Shown: piece by piece, positions 52,332-62,497 of the stretch
How positions within the stretch are numbered: position 1 is the first letter of the stretch
Layout: the number at the start of each line of letters is the position of its first letter
Origin: CAJXQU01 sp965223825
GTDB taxonomy: Bacteria > Pseudomonadota > Gammaproteobacteria > CAJXQU01
Direction of reading: 5' to 3'
Assembly: GCA_965223825.1 (NCBI GenBank)
Contig: OZ245018.1
Coordinates: 2,914,001-2,978,000, forward strand
Length of the DNA: 64,000 bases
The notes under the pieces: model-generated
Seen by the model: the letters and a program-made list of their open reading frames with translations, nothing else
Databases searched by the model: none
Told to the model about the DNA's origin: nothing
Program-made: the position numbers and the translations under genes

Positions 52332-53471
52332 TTAATCCGCTTGCCGTCTCAGAAAAGCTGGAATATCCAAATATTCCGGATCTGACTTGCTGGAAGTTTC
52401 CTTCGGCTCATTACTATTACGCATCACCGTTGGTCGTTCCAGTGTGCTCCAATCAACATTGGTAGACTTAGGCTTATTATCTACAACGATGAATGGTTCT
52501 GGCTTTTCATCTTCCGCTGCACCTAGGCCGGTAGCAACCATTGTCACACGAACTTCATCTGTCATATCCGGCTCAATGACCGTACCGACAACCACAGTTG
52601 CACTGTCTGAAGCGAATTGCTTGATCGTGTTACCGACCTCTTCAAATTCACCCATGCTCAAATCCATGCCTGAAGTGATGTTAACTAAGATACCGCGAGC
52701 ACCCGACAAGTTCACATCTTCAAGCAGCGGACTTGAAACCGCCGCTTCCGCTGCTATTCGTGCCCGATTTTCACCACGGCCATGTCCTGTACCCATCATC
52801 GCCATGCCCATTTCAGACATCACAGTTCGCACATCGGCAAAGTCGACGTTGATCAAACCTGGTCGTGTGATCAATTCAGAAATACCTTGAACCGCACCTA
52901 GTAGCACATCGTTCGCTGCTTTAAACGCATTCAGCAAGCTGATATCACGACCTAGCACGCTCAACAGTTTTTCATTTGGGATGGTGATCAGTGAATCAAC
53001 ATATTGACGCAGATCGCTGATCCCATCGTTAGCGATTTCGGATCGTTTTTTCCCTTCGAATGAGAAAGGCCGTGTCACAACAGCAACCGTTAAGATACCC
53101 ATATCTTTCGCCACTTGTGCAACGATCGGTGCAGCACCCGTACCCGTTCCACCACCCATACCTGCTGTGATGAAAACCATATCGGAACCTTCTAATACAT
53201 CAACAATGCGCTCTTTATCTTCCAGCGCAGCTTGCTTACCCACTTCGGGGTTTGCGCCCGCACCCAGCCCTTTTGTGACTTCTGATCCGAGTTGTAACGT
53301 CGTTTTCGCGCTGGACTTGCTCAACGCTTGTGCATCTGTATTTGCACAAATAAATTCAACACCGTCGAGATTCGCACTGACCATGTGCTCAACGGCATTA
53401 CCGCCACCGCCGCCAACGCCGACTACTTTAATTACAGCGCTTTGGCTGAATGAATCCATTAATTCAAACAT
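52332..53471 (-). CDS. ftsZ: Cell division GTPase FtsZ
   Basis: A 379-residue tubulin homologue that builds the division ring. GTP-binding motifs are GGGGGNAVEHM near the N-terminus and GGGTGTGAAP (about 108-117); the T7 loop NVDFADVR is present. The C-terminal peptide YLDIPAFLRRQAD is the conserved binding site for FtsA and ZipA. A GGAGG ribosome binding site precedes the ATG, 57 nt after ftsA, so it may have its own strong expression. Neighbouring zapD encodes a partner. Confidence 0.98.
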   Translation of the reverse strand: MFELMDSFSQSAVIKVVGVGGGGGNAVEHMVSANLDGVEFICANTDAQALSKSSAKTTLQLGSEVTKGLGAGANPEVGKQAALEDKERIVDVLEGSDMVFITAGMGGGTGTGAAPIVAQVAKDMGILTVAVVTRPFSFEGKKRSEIANDGISDLRQYVDSLITIPNEKLLSVLGRDISLLNAFKAANDVLLGAVQGISELITRPGLINVDFADVRTVMSEMGMAMMGTGHGRGENRARIAAEAAVSSPLLEDVNLSGARGILVNITSGMDLSMGEFEEVGNTIKQFASDSATVVVGTVIEPDMTDEVRVTMVATGLGAAEDEKPEPFIVVDNKPKSTNVDWSTLERPTVMRNSNEPKETSSKSDPEYLDIPAFLRRQAD

Positions 53472-53528
53472 CGCTTATATCCTCCATTTACCCTTTGAGT
53501 TTTGTCTTATATTCAATCTATATAGGCT

Positions 53529-54758
53529 TCAAAAATTTCCCTGAAACCAGCTCTTCATCCTATCCCACATGTTCGCCACACTTTTCTCTGTGCTGCGCCC
53601 ACGGCGCGACTGTTGTTGCCCATTGCCGAACAGTAATAGCCCAACGCCAGTCGCATAAATGGGATTACTTACTACGTCCACAAGCCCTGTTACACCACTC
53701 GGCATTCCGAGTCGAACAGGCATGTGAAAAACTTCTTCTGCCAGATCAACCACTCCTTCCATCTTCGCGCTACCCCCTGTAACGACGATGCCAGCGGCCA
53801 TTAATTCTTCAAAACCGCTGTTTTTTAGCTCTGACTGAATAAACATAAATAATTCTTCGTAACGAGGTTCCACCACTTCCGCCAGCGTTTGTCTCGCCAA
53901 CCTGCGTGAACCGCGGTCACCCACTCCAGGAACCTCGATCGTCTCGTCCGGATTTGCCAGTTGCGTTAGTGCACAGGCATATTTAATTTTGATTTCTTCT
54001 GCATGATGCGTCGGCGTACGTAGTGCAACCGCAATATCATTTGTCACCTGATCGCCCGCGATCGGGATGACTTTCGTAAACTGGATCGCACCGTCCATAA
54101 ACACCGCGATATCCGTCGTACCGCCTCCAATGTCCACCAGACAGACACCCAACTCGCGCTCGTCTTCGGTCAACACAGAATGGCTTGATGCCAATTGTTG
54201 CAGAATGATCTCGTCCACTTCCAAACCACAGCGGCGAATACATTTCTCAATATTCTGCGCAGCACTCACCGCCCCCGTGACCATGTGGACCTTCGCTTCC
54301 ATCCGCACGCCGGACATACCAATCGGCTGCTTAATATCTTCTTGATGATCGATAATGTATTCCTGCGGTAAAACATGCAGGATTTTCTGATCAGACGGGA
54401 TCGCCACCGCACGCGCCGCATCGAGAACACGATCAACATCGCCCTGCGTCACTTCTGTATCCCTAATCGCGACAATACCGTTCGAATTCAAACTACTAAT
54501 GTGACTCCCTGAAATCCCAGTCAAAACAGATCGGATCTCACAACCAGCCATCAATTCTGCTTCTTGGATCGCGCGCTGGATCGATTGCACGGTGGATTCG
54601 ATATTGACCACCACACCTTTTTTTAATCCGCGAGACGCGTGTGAGCCGATACCGATCACTTCGATATCGCCCTCCTCATCCACTTCACCGACGATCGCAA
54701 CCACCTTGGATGTGCCGATATCCAATCCGACAATGAGATCTTTTTCTTTTTTCATCAC
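53529..54758 (-). CDS. ftsA: Cell division protein FtsA
   Basis: A 409-residue actin-like ATPase that tethers FtsZ to the membrane. LIVGLDIGTSKVVAIVGEV, GGGTTDIAVF and TGGSAKMEGV form the nucleotide site; the 1C domain is intact. The C-terminal amphipathic helix (VANMWDRMKSWFQGNF) is the membrane anchor. The start overlaps the end of ftsQ; GTG and ATG are adjacent in a GTGATG context, so either could be used. Confidence 0.97.
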   Translation of the reverse strand: MMKKEKDLIVGLDIGTSKVVAIVGEVDEEGDIEVIGIGSHASRGLKKGVVVNIESTVQSIQRAIQEAELMAGCEIRSVLTGISGSHISSLNSNGIVAIRDTEVTQGDVDRVLDAARAVAIPSDQKILHVLPQEYIIDHQEDIKQPIGMSGVRMEAKVHMVTGAVSAAQNIEKCIRRCGLEVDEIILQQLASSHSVLTEDERELGVCLVDIGGGTTDIAVFMDGAIQFTKVIPIAGDQVTNDIAVALRTPTHHAEEIKIKYACALTQLANPDETIEVPGVGDRGSRRLARQTLAEVVEPRYEELFMFIQSELKNSGFEELMAAGIVVTGGSAKMEGVVDLAEEVFHMPVRLGMPSGVTGLVDVVSNPIYATGVGLLLFGNGQQQSRRGRSTEKSVANMWDRMKSWFQGNF

Positions 54759-55585
54759 CCTTTTATCTCCCCCGGTTGATTTGCTTCATCCTCAGCCATC
54801 TTTTGTTTTTTCACTGTAAAACCATTGCTATAACGTAAATCCACTTGTGCGATCTGATCAGCCTGCTCACCAATCACAACCTCGACATAGTTAAGATATT
54901 TCCAAATTCGTGCGTCCACATCTTTATTGCCGATCACCACCGTTGGCCCATCTTTAATTGCAAACCGCCAACCGCGTCGATCATTTAATGACATCCAACT
55001 GATCGCACGATCATTTGTATTCAACAAACCCATTAACTTCCGATACTTTTCATACACCATGCGGTGCGTGCCTATCGGCCCACTCAATTCAATCAACCCT
55101 GCAGGTCCTGGTGTGTCGACCGGTTCGAATAACTCACCTTTTTGATTCAAATACCCGTTTTCACCCCAACGAACGACCGCTTTTTGTTCCGTGATCGTCA
55201 AATACAATTCATCCGGCCATAACTTTCTGACGGTCACTTCCTGTACCCAAGGCATGGACAACACAGCCGCTCTTACTTCGCCGACGTTGAGCGTAAAAAA
55301 GCCACCATCGACTTTTTCCGAAATAATCTCTTCTAGCTCTGATCGCGATAAATACTGAAAATCACCTTCGACTCGCACTTGCTGAATCGGCAATGTCTCA
55401 GGATCAGCCATTTTTCCCGCGCCCCACGTGGTCAAGGCGATACAGCCGAAAATCACCAACATACCCAGTAATGCAAAACTGTCTTTCACCACTTTTCGAT
55501 TGACCTTTTCAGGCCGAACGCTGGTGCCTAACCGCTTCGTCAACGGTTGTGGTTTGCGACGATTTTGCTTTTTACGCAGCATCAC
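54755..55585 (-). CDS. ftsQ: Cell division protein FtsQ
   Basis: A 276-residue bitopic divisome protein. A basic cytoplasmic N-terminus precedes one membrane helix (DSFALLGMLVIFGCIALTTW, about 36-55), a POTRA domain (IQQVRVEGDFQYLSRSELEE) and the beta domain (VRKLWPDELYLTITEQKAVV). It links to FtsB and FtsL in relatives. The start is GTG at 55585 or ATG at 55582, both overlapping the ddlB stop. Confidence 0.95.
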   Translation of the reverse strand: MMLRKKQNRRKPQPLTKRLGTSVRPEKVNRKVVKDSFALLGMLVIFGCIALTTWGAGKMADPETLPIQQVRVEGDFQYLSRSELEEIISEKVDGGFFTLNVGEVRAAVLSMPWVQEVTVRKLWPDELYLTITEQKAVVRWGENGYLNQKGELFEPVDTPGPAGLIELSGPIGTHRMVYEKYRKLMGLLNTNDRAISWMSLNDRRGWRFAIKDGPTVVIGNKDVDARIWKYLNYVEVVIGEQADQIAQVDLRYSNGFTVKKQKMAEDEANQPGEIKG

Positions 55586-56493
55586 AACGTCCCTTCTAAA
55601 ATTCGCACGACCAATTGCTCAAATGAAATTCCGCGTTGTTTAGCCGCCATCGGCACCAATGAATGACTCGTCATTCCCGGTACGGTATTCACCTCAATAA
55701 ACAATGGATTACCTTGCTCATCCAACATCACGTCTACGCGCCCCCAGCCAGCACAACTCACCGCTTGGAAAGCACGTAAAGCCAGCGCTTGAATACGCTT
55801 TTCGTGATCGGCATGTAAACCACAAGGGCACAGGTATTTCGTCGTTTCTTCTTCGTACTTGGCTTTGTAATCATAAAAAGCATGTGGCGTTTCAAGCTTG
55901 ATCATGGGCAGCACTTCCCCATTCAAAATCCCTACGGTGTATTCCCCGCCGGTGATCCATTGCTCGATGACCACGCTGTCGTCATATTCCTTTGCCGCTT
56001 CCCACGCAGGAACTAAATCCTCAATTCGCTCAACCTTGCTCGCGCCAAAGCTAGAACCCTCATGTGCAGGCTTGACCATTAATGGCAATCCCAGTTGTGC
56101 GACGATCGCATCGGCATCCGGCGCTTGCAGTGGTGATGCAAAACGTGGCGTTGGTAGGCCTAATCCCGCCCACACTTGTTTTGTATGCACTTTGTCCATC
56201 GCCAGCGCGGAACCTAAAATGCCGCTACCGGTATAAGGAATACCGAGTGTTTCCAACACGCCCTGCAAGCGGCCATCTTCACCGCCGCGACCGTGTACGA
56301 TGTTAAAAACCCGATCAAACGATTCCGTGATCAGGGCTGTCGGAATACCACCGTCCCAGTCAAGTCCATGTGCTTCTACACCAACGGCTTGCAACGCAGC
56401 GAGCACGGCACCACCACTTTCCAGCGAGATCCCCCGCTCGGCAGCCGTACCGCCCATCATCACCGCGACTTTTCCAAATCGTTCAGGCTTCAC
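55582..56493 (-). CDS. ddlB: D-alanine--D-alanine ligase DdlB
   Basis: A 303-residue ATP-grasp ligase making D-Ala-D-Ala for the peptidoglycan stem. The start is placed at a GTG (56493) with GAGG upstream; a TTG at 56499 is also in frame. Motifs are HGRGGEDGRLQGVLETLGIPY, MVKPAHEGSSFGASKV and FIEVNTVPGMTSHSLVP. It overlaps murB by 11 nt and ftsQ by 4 nt. Confidence 0.96.
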   Translation of the reverse strand: MKPERFGKVAVMMGGTAAERGISLESGGAVLAALQAVGVEAHGLDWDGGIPTALITESFDRVFNIVHGRGGEDGRLQGVLETLGIPYTGSGILGSALAMDKVHTKQVWAGLGLPTPRFASPLQAPDADAIVAQLGLPLMVKPAHEGSSFGASKVERIEDLVPAWEAAKEYDDSVVIEQWITGGEYTVGILNGEVLPMIKLETPHAFYDYKAKYEEETTKYLCPCGLHADHEKRIQALALRAFQAVSCAGWGRVDVMLDEQGNPLFIEVNTVPGMTSHSLVPMAAKQRGISFEQLVVRILEGTL

Positions 56494-57391
56494 CGACAAT
56501 CCTCACTTCTGATTCCAGATCAACATCATGTTTTTGTTTTACCGTCTGCATCACATGGATGATCAAACGCTCAATATCGGCAGCTTTCGCTTTGCCGAGA
56601 TTAAGAATGAAATTCGCATGCTTCTCCGACACCTGAGCGTCCCCCATACGTAACCCTTTTAAACCGCAGGCTTCGATCAAACGCGCTGCATGATCACCTT
56701 CTGGGTTACGAAAAACCGATCCGCAACTGGGTATGCCTGTTGGTTGCGTTGCGGCTCGACGCGCCAGTAATTCCTTAATCCGTTGCTGACTGGTTTGTTC
56801 ATCCGTCACGCGATTCAGCGTAAACCACGCGCTGACGAACCATTCTTCCAACTCTGTGGGTTGCGGCCCGATCACTGATCGATAACCGATCACGTATTCG
56901 TCGCGTTGTCTGATCGCGCGATTTCCGTGTCGATCAAGTGTTTCAACGTGATCAACGTGATCCCACGTTTCACCACCAAACGCACCGGCATTCATCGCTA
57001 ATGCACCGCCAACAGTGCCGGGAATCCCTGCTAGAAACTCAAGGCCGTTGTAATCTTCTTTCGCTAATCGTTTCGCCACGATCGCGCAGGGCACACCGGC
57101 TTCAACACGCAACGTGTGATCCGATTCAATCTCAAATCCATTCATCACACTGGTCGGGCAGATCACGCTACCGCGAATACCACCATCTCGAACCAACAGA
57201 TTACTGCCGAGTCCGATCAGGGTAACGGGCTCATCTGCCGGTAATTGCTTGAGATATTCCGCCATATCCTCAATATCAGCAGGTGCGTAAAACTTTTCTG
57301 CCGCACCGCCGACACGCCACGATGTATGTCGCGTCATCGGCTCATTAAAACGTAACGTGCCTCGTAAATTTTCTTGGGATGCAGTCATCAC
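56483..57391 (-). CDS. murB: UDP-N-acetylmuramate dehydrogenase MurB
   Basis: A 302-residue FAD enzyme that reduces the enolpyruvyl group of UDP-GlcNAc. Visible motifs are GLGSNLLVRDGG, GIPGTVGGALAMNAGAFGG (flavin binding) and SCGSVFRNP with the proton-donating Ser. It lacks the long insertion of the E. coli enzyme, as expected of the shorter MurB type. It is placed between murC and ddlB, a common arrangement outside the enterics. GTG and ATG starts are adjacent. Confidence 0.95.
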   Translation of the reverse strand: MMTASQENLRGTLRFNEPMTRHTSWRVGGAAEKFYAPADIEDMAEYLKQLPADEPVTLIGLGSNLLVRDGGIRGSVICPTSVMNGFEIESDHTLRVEAGVPCAIVAKRLAKEDYNGLEFLAGIPGTVGGALAMNAGAFGGETWDHVDHVETLDRHGNRAIRQRDEYVIGYRSVIGPQPTELEEWFVSAWFTLNRVTDEQTSQQRIKELLARRAATQPTGIPSCGSVFRNPEGDHAARLIEACGLKGLRMGDAQVSEKHANFILNLGKAKAADIERLIIHVMQTVKQKHDVDLESEVRIVGEA

Positions 57392-58821
57392 TTGCTCGCC
57401 TCCCCGAATTGTTCGATCAGTTGTTCCGCCACGTGGCCAATACTGCCCGCGCCCATCACCAGAATCAGGTCACCGTCTTCAATAAAACCAGGAATTACGG
57501 AAACAATTTCATCCGGTTGATCGACAAAAACAGGATCGACCTGACCGCGTAAACGGATCGCACGACTTAACGCTTTGCTATCTGCCCCGGCGATTGGCTT
57601 TTCACCGGCGGAGTAAATATCCAACAAAAAAAGCACATCCACTTGCGACAGGATTTGCACAAAATCCTCAAATAGATCACGCGTCCGCGTATAACGATGT
57701 GGTTGGAAAACCATCACCAAACGTCGTTCTGGCCAGCCCTCTCGAATCGCCGCAACAGTTGCTGCCATTTCACGTGGATGATGCCCGTAATCGTCCACCA
57801 CCATCGCTTCGTCATGTTCGATGTGAATATTGCCGTGAATTTGAAAACGTCTACCGACACCTTGAAACTGTTCTAACCCGCGCATGATCGCGGCTTTCTC
57901 AACGCCCAATTCGTGTGCAACTGTTATCGCCGCCGTCGCATTCAGTACGTTATGTAGGCCCGGCATATTTAGCAGCACACAGAACGGTGCTGACTCAGGT
58001 AACGTCACAGTGAATCGACTGGTCGCAGCGGCGTATTCAATGTCGCTGATCACCACATCCGCATCCGGACTCGTGCCGTAAGTAACAAACGGCTTGGTCA
58101 CATCCGGCAGAATTGATCGCGCGAGTTCGTCGTCATAACAAATGACTGCCAGTCCATAAAACGGTAAGCGTAAGAGAAACTCGATAAAGGTATGACGCAA
58201 CTGTTCAAGCTCGCCACCATAAGTTTCCATATGGTCTTCGTCGATGTTGGTCAAAATTGCGATCACCGGTTGCAGGTGTAAAAACGACGCATCACTTTCA
58301 TCCGCTTCTGCAACGAGATATTTACTCTCACCTAACTGCGCGTGTGTACCTGAGCTGTTCAAACGCCCGCCGATCACATAAGTCGGATCAAGATCACCTT
58401 CAGCCAGCAAACTCGCGACCAATGATGTCGTCGTGGTTTTACCGTGCGTTCCCGCTACCGCGATGCCATATCGAAAACGCATTAATTCAGCGAGCATTTC
58501 GGCACGCGGAATAAGTGGAATACGGTGCTCACGCGCGGCCATAATCTCAGGGTTTTCAGAATCAATCGCGCTCGACACAACCACTGCATGCACTCCGTTG
58601 ACATGCCCCGCCGCATGGCCGATATAAATCTGGATACCCAACTCAGCCAGACGTTTTGTGACCCGATTTTCAGCGATGTCTGATCCGGAAATGAGATAGC
58701 CCAAATTATGTAGTACTTCTGCAATACCACTCATACCGACACCACCGATGCCGACAAAATGAATTCGCTGCACCCGACCCATGTCCGTGAGGTTGACACG
58801 ACGCTTAATGACACTAGCCAT
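57388..58821 (-). CDS. murC: UDP-N-acetylmuramate--L-alanine ligase MurC
   Basis: A 477-residue Mur ligase adding L-Ala to UDP-MurNAc. The N-terminal Rossmann motif is HFVGIGGVGMSGIAEVL, the ATP loop AGTHGKTTTTSLVASLL, and the C-terminal domain contains DDYGHHPREMAATV. Full length is normal. It overlaps murG by 8 nt and murB by 4 nt. Confidence 0.97.
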   Translation of the reverse strand: MASVIKRRVNLTDMGRVQRIHFVGIGGVGMSGIAEVLHNLGYLISGSDIAENRVTKRLAELGIQIYIGHAAGHVNGVHAVVVSSAIDSENPEIMAAREHRIPLIPRAEMLAELMRFRYGIAVAGTHGKTTTTSLVASLLAEGDLDPTYVIGGRLNSSGTHAQLGESKYLVAEADESDASFLHLQPVIAILTNIDEDHMETYGGELEQLRHTFIEFLLRLPFYGLAVICYDDELARSILPDVTKPFVTYGTSPDADVVISDIEYAAATSRFTVTLPESAPFCVLLNMPGLHNVLNATAAITVAHELGVEKAAIMRGLEQFQGVGRRFQIHGNIHIEHDEAMVVDDYGHHPREMAATVAAIREGWPERRLVMVFQPHRYTRTRDLFEDFVQILSQVDVLFLLDIYSAGEKPIAGADSKALSRAIRLRGQVDPVFVDQPDEIVSVIPGFIEDGDLILVMGAGSIGHVAEQLIEQFGEASK

Positions 58822-59893
58822 ACGCCAACTCCTTCAAACAATCTGCAACGCGTTCAGTCGCGCCGTGCATAGCTTGAGTTTTTGCATTACTCGCGATCTT
58901 GCGTAACCGTTCTGGCGACGTTATCCATGGCTCTAAAATGGCGAGTAATCGCGTTTCGTTCAGATCGTGATCGGCAATCACACTGCCCGCATCGGCCCCC
59001 ACAAGATACTGTGCATTTGCTGTTTGGTGATCATCCACCGCGTGCGGATAGGGAACCAGGATTGACGGTTTTCCTGTCGCGGCAAGTTCTGACACCGTTA
59101 ATGCGCCAGAACGACAAATGACAAGATCCGCCCACGCGTAGGCTTCGCTCATCTCTTCGATAAAGGCATCGACGCGTGCGTTTAAATTCTGCTCGGCATA
59201 ATCTGCTTGCGTTTGCGTATGTTCACGTTGTCCGGTTTGATGCCAGATCGCGATCGCTTGATCCGTTGTCATCCTTAATTTCGCTAACGTTTTTGGCACA
59301 ACATGGTTCAATTTAGCTGCGCCCAAACTGCCACCGACGATCAGGATATTGATGCCGTCATGCGGCGTTGCTTGCACACGTTCAATTTCCTTGCGAACCG
59401 GATTTCCTACCGCCTGCGCTTCAGTTCCTCGCGGGAACGTATTTGGAAACGCTTCGAAAACCACTGTTGCAAGTTTTGATAGCAACCGATTGGTCATGCC
59501 TGCGATCGCATTTTGCTCATGAATCACGAGCGGTTTGCGTAACACCCACGCGGCTAAACCACCCGGACCACTCGCGAATCCGCCCATGCCGAGCACCGCC
59601 GCAGGCTTGTGATGAACAAATAATCCGATCGCTTGCGTAACAGCATGCAATAACTTGAATGGCGCGAGGCATTTTGTAATCACCCCTTTGCCCCGCAGAC
59701 CACCAATACTCAGTGTCAACAAGGTAAAACCGGCCTCCGGTACAATCCGTGATTCAAGACCTTTTTCCGTACCGAGCCAGAGCAATGGAATATTCTGATC
59801 GCGTAGTCTTTTTGCCACCGCCAGTGCCGGAAATATATGTCCGCCAGTGCCGCCAGCCATGATCATGATCGGACGTGGGATAGATCGCGTCAT
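58814..59893 (-). CDS. murG: UDP-GlcNAc:lipid I transferase MurG
   Basis: A 359-residue membrane-associated GT-B glycosyltransferase that makes lipid II. The start is set at the ATG at 59893, overlapping the ftsW stop (ATGA). GGTGGHIFPALAVAKRL is the first glycine loop, GGFASGPGGLAAWVL the second, and the UDP-GlcNAc site is CRSGALTVSELAATGKPSILVP. It overlaps murC by 8 nt. Confidence 0.97.
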   Translation of the reverse strand: MTRSIPRPIMIMAGGTGGHIFPALAVAKRLRDQNIPLLWLGTEKGLESRIVPEAGFTLLTLSIGGLRGKGVITKCLAPFKLLHAVTQAIGLFVHHKPAAVLGMGGFASGPGGLAAWVLRKPLVIHEQNAIAGMTNRLLSKLATVVFEAFPNTFPRGTEAQAVGNPVRKEIERVQATPHDGINILIVGGSLGAAKLNHVVPKTLAKLRMTTDQAIAIWHQTGQREHTQTQADYAEQNLNARVDAFIEEMSEAYAWADLVICRSGALTVSELAATGKPSILVPYPHAVDDHQTANAQYLVGADAGSVIADHDLNETRLLAILEPWITSPERLRKIASNAKTQAMHGATERVADCLKELAYG

Positions 59894-61119
59894 TGATCGT
59901 CCTCCTCGTCGCTCCAATCTTCTCCAGACTCAGGCTCCCAGCGTGTTTCGTAGTCCACACGCAAGATTAACGCTATGGCCATACACATCATGATCATGCT
60001 GTTACCACCGTAGCTGATAAACGGTAGTGTCAGCCCTTTCGTCGGTAACGCACCCATGTTGACGCCCATATTAAAAAACGCCTGCGTGCCGATCAGTAAT
60101 CCAAACCCATAAGCTAAAAATGCCGCGAAGTGATTTCCAATTCGTTCAGCTTGCGCCGCAATATAGAAAATCCGCCATATTAAGAATGCGAAAATAAAGA
60201 TGATTGTCAGACACCCAAAAATACCAAGCTCTTCGGCCAAGATCGCAAAGATAAAGTCAGTGTGCGCTTCAGGCAGATAGAATAGTTTTTGCACGCTATT
60301 GCCCAAACCCACGCCAAACCACTCGCCGCGCCCGATCGCCATTAATGCTTGAGTGAGCTGAAAACCGGTATCGTAAGGATCGGCCCAGGGATCCATATAG
60401 GTTAATAAGCGCTGCATTCTATAGGGCGATAACAAGGCTGCCGTTGCCAAGACCATCACCGCTAACGCACCCCAGACAATTATTCGGAATAACGGAATAC
60501 CGGCAATAAACAAAATTCCCAGCATGCTGGAAAAGAGTAAAACGGACGATCCAAAATCCGGCTCCATCAGGAGTAAACCGCAAATGATCGTGAGCACAAT
60601 AATGGGGTTATATAAACCAGAAAACGCTGTTCGTACTTGGTCGAGGTGCTGTTCTACGTAACCTGCCATATAAATAATAATCAACAGTTTCGCGACTTCC
60701 GATGCTTGTAAATCGTAAACTCCCAAATCCAACCAGCGACTCGCGCCGTTGACTTCTTTACCCAGCGGAGTAATCACGGCGGTTAATAAAATCAGCGTGA
60801 TTAATAAGAAAACATATCGCAGGTTTTTAAGAACATAAAGTGGTGTTTTGAGCACGACAAAACCACCAATACACCCTAAGCCAAGCGCAATAAACTGACG
60901 CCAAAAGTAATATAACGGCGAGCCTGTTTCTTTATCCAACGGTGCTGCAATAGAGATGGACGCTGAGGTGACCATCACCAATCCGATCGCGATCAGAAGC
61001 ATGACGGTGCCGAGCAGCCACGGATCGTAACGGTAATTTTGCAACGACAAGTGATAACGTGTCGCAGCTTTTTCCGAAATGCGTTCTGAAAATGATGGCA
61101 TGCTCAGGCTCTCTGTCAT
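59890..61119 (-). CDS. ftsW: Peptidoglycan glycosyltransferase FtsW (SEDS)
   Basis: A 409-residue polytopic SEDS protein that polymerises lipid II at the septum. Features include GLLLMEPDFGSSVLLFSSM, the long periplasmic loop with YMDPWADPYDTGFQLTQALM and FLPEAHTDFIFAILAEELG, and the final GLTLPFISYGGNSMI. The start overlaps the murD stop by 4 nt (ATGA). Confidence 0.97.
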   Translation of the reverse strand: MTESLSMPSFSERISEKAATRYHLSLQNYRYDPWLLGTVMLLIAIGLVMVTSASISIAAPLDKETGSPLYYFWRQFIALGLGCIGGFVVLKTPLYVLKNLRYVFLLITLILLTAVITPLGKEVNGASRWLDLGVYDLQASEVAKLLIIIYMAGYVEQHLDQVRTAFSGLYNPIIVLTIICGLLLMEPDFGSSVLLFSSMLGILFIAGIPLFRIIVWGALAVMVLATAALLSPYRMQRLLTYMDPWADPYDTGFQLTQALMAIGRGEWFGVGLGNSVQKLFYLPEAHTDFIFAILAEELGIFGCLTIIFIFAFLIWRIFYIAAQAERIGNHFAAFLAYGFGLLIGTQAFFNMGVNMGALPTKGLTLPFISYGGNSMIMMCMAIALILRVDYETRWEPESGEDWSDEEDDQ

Positions 61120-62471
61120 GACACCACTTCCGCTTCAACACAGCGTCTAAAATCTTCACCGCGAGCGAGATAATTTGGATACATGTCCAAGCTCGCACAA
61201 GCGGGTGACATCAAAACTTGATCGCCACTGACGGCTGCTTGCGCAGCTTGTTTTACCGCATCCTGCATATTTCCAGCGCGTGAAATCCTGCAAACAGATG
61301 CCAGCACTTTTTCTATCAACGCGGCATCGCGTCCGATCAAAATCGCGTGTTTTACACGTCCTTCCGCAGCGACAGCCAACATCTCAAATGTTGCGCCTTT
61401 TGCGTCGCCACCCGCGATCAGGATAATCGGGCCACGATCAGCAAACCCTTCGATCGCTGCAACGGTCGCGCCTTCGTTTGTGCCTTTCGAGTCGTTGTAC
61501 CAGACCACGCCATTTTTCTCGGCTACCCATGCACAACGATGCGGTAAACCCGGCCAGCTTTTTAACACTGACAACATCGCAGTCATCGGTAAATCTGCCG
61601 CGGCTCCCAACGCTATCGCAGCCAGTGCATTCGCCACATTGTGCCTGCCTTGGATCTTCATTTCGTCGACAGCGAGCAGTCGATCTTTTTTGTACGCAAG
61701 ATACGACGCGGTGCCGTCGGTAATCAGGCCATATGCATTTTCATCACTCGGTGCGTTTAAGCTGAATTGCACACTATCTCGGCCAGTTAACGTCATCGCT
61801 TTCACGAACGCATCGTCCGCATTGATCACCATCACACCATCGCCATGAAATACACGCGCCTTTGCGGCAGCATACGTACCGAGATCCGCATAGCGATCCA
61901 TATGATCTTCACTGATATTCAAGACCGTCGCGGCGACCGGCTGCAGGCTGTGGGTTGTTTCAAGCTGAAAACTGGATAATTCCAACACATAGAGATCAGG
62001 CGATGGTTCTGACAAGAGATCTAAAGCCGGTGTACCTAGGTTTCCACCTGCTAAGGTATTTAAACCTGACGCTTTGGCCATTTCGTAGACCAACGTCGTC
62101 ACCGTACTTTTACCATTTGCACCCGTGATCGCGATCACGGGTGCTGTTACGGTTCGGGCAAATAGTTCAATATCACCGATGATCTCAACACCGCGTTCCT
62201 GTGCTTCACGCAACACGCTGGTGTTGACTGAAACGCCTGGACTGACCACACATATTTTTGCTGACAAAATCAGATCACGATCAAGTGCTCCGCAGTGGAT
62301 AGCCGCTTGTGGAAATTCATTCTTCGCTTGCTGCAAACCGGGAGGGATATCCCGGCTGTCTGTGATCGCAAACGTCACGCCCGATCGCGCTAAAAAGCGC
62401 GCACACGACATACCCGTCAGGCCAAGGCCAATGACGACATAATCGAATGCGGGCTGCGTTTGCTCACTCAT
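61116..62471 (-). CDS. murD: UDP-MurNAc-L-Ala--D-Glu ligase MurD
   Basis: A 451-residue Mur ligase adding D-Glu. The start at the ATG at 62471 (SEQTQPAFDYVVIGLG) has AGAG about 9 nt upstream; an ATG two codons earlier and a longer frame also exist. Motifs are GLGLTGMSCARFLA, AITGANGKSTVTTLVYEMA and NDSKGTNEGATVAAIEGF. It lies 26 nt after mraY and overlaps ftsW by 4 nt. Confidence 0.96.
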   Translation of the reverse strand: MSEQTQPAFDYVVIGLGLTGMSCARFLARSGVTFAITDSRDIPPGLQQAKNEFPQAAIHCGALDRDLILSAKICVVSPGVSVNTSVLREAQERGVEIIGDIELFARTVTAPVIAITGANGKSTVTTLVYEMAKASGLNTLAGGNLGTPALDLLSEPSPDLYVLELSSFQLETTHSLQPVAATVLNISEDHMDRYADLGTYAAAKARVFHGDGVMVINADDAFVKAMTLTGRDSVQFSLNAPSDENAYGLITDGTASYLAYKKDRLLAVDEMKIQGRHNVANALAAIALGAAADLPMTAMLSVLKSWPGLPHRCAWVAEKNGVVWYNDSKGTNEGATVAAIEGFADRGPIILIAGGDAKGATFEMLAVAAEGRVKHAILIGRDAALIEKVLASVCRISRAGNMQDAVKQAAQAAVSGDQVLMSPACASLDMYPNYLARGEDFRRCVEAEVVS

Positions 62472-62497
62472 GTGCATTTTCTCTATCAAGTCCCAAG

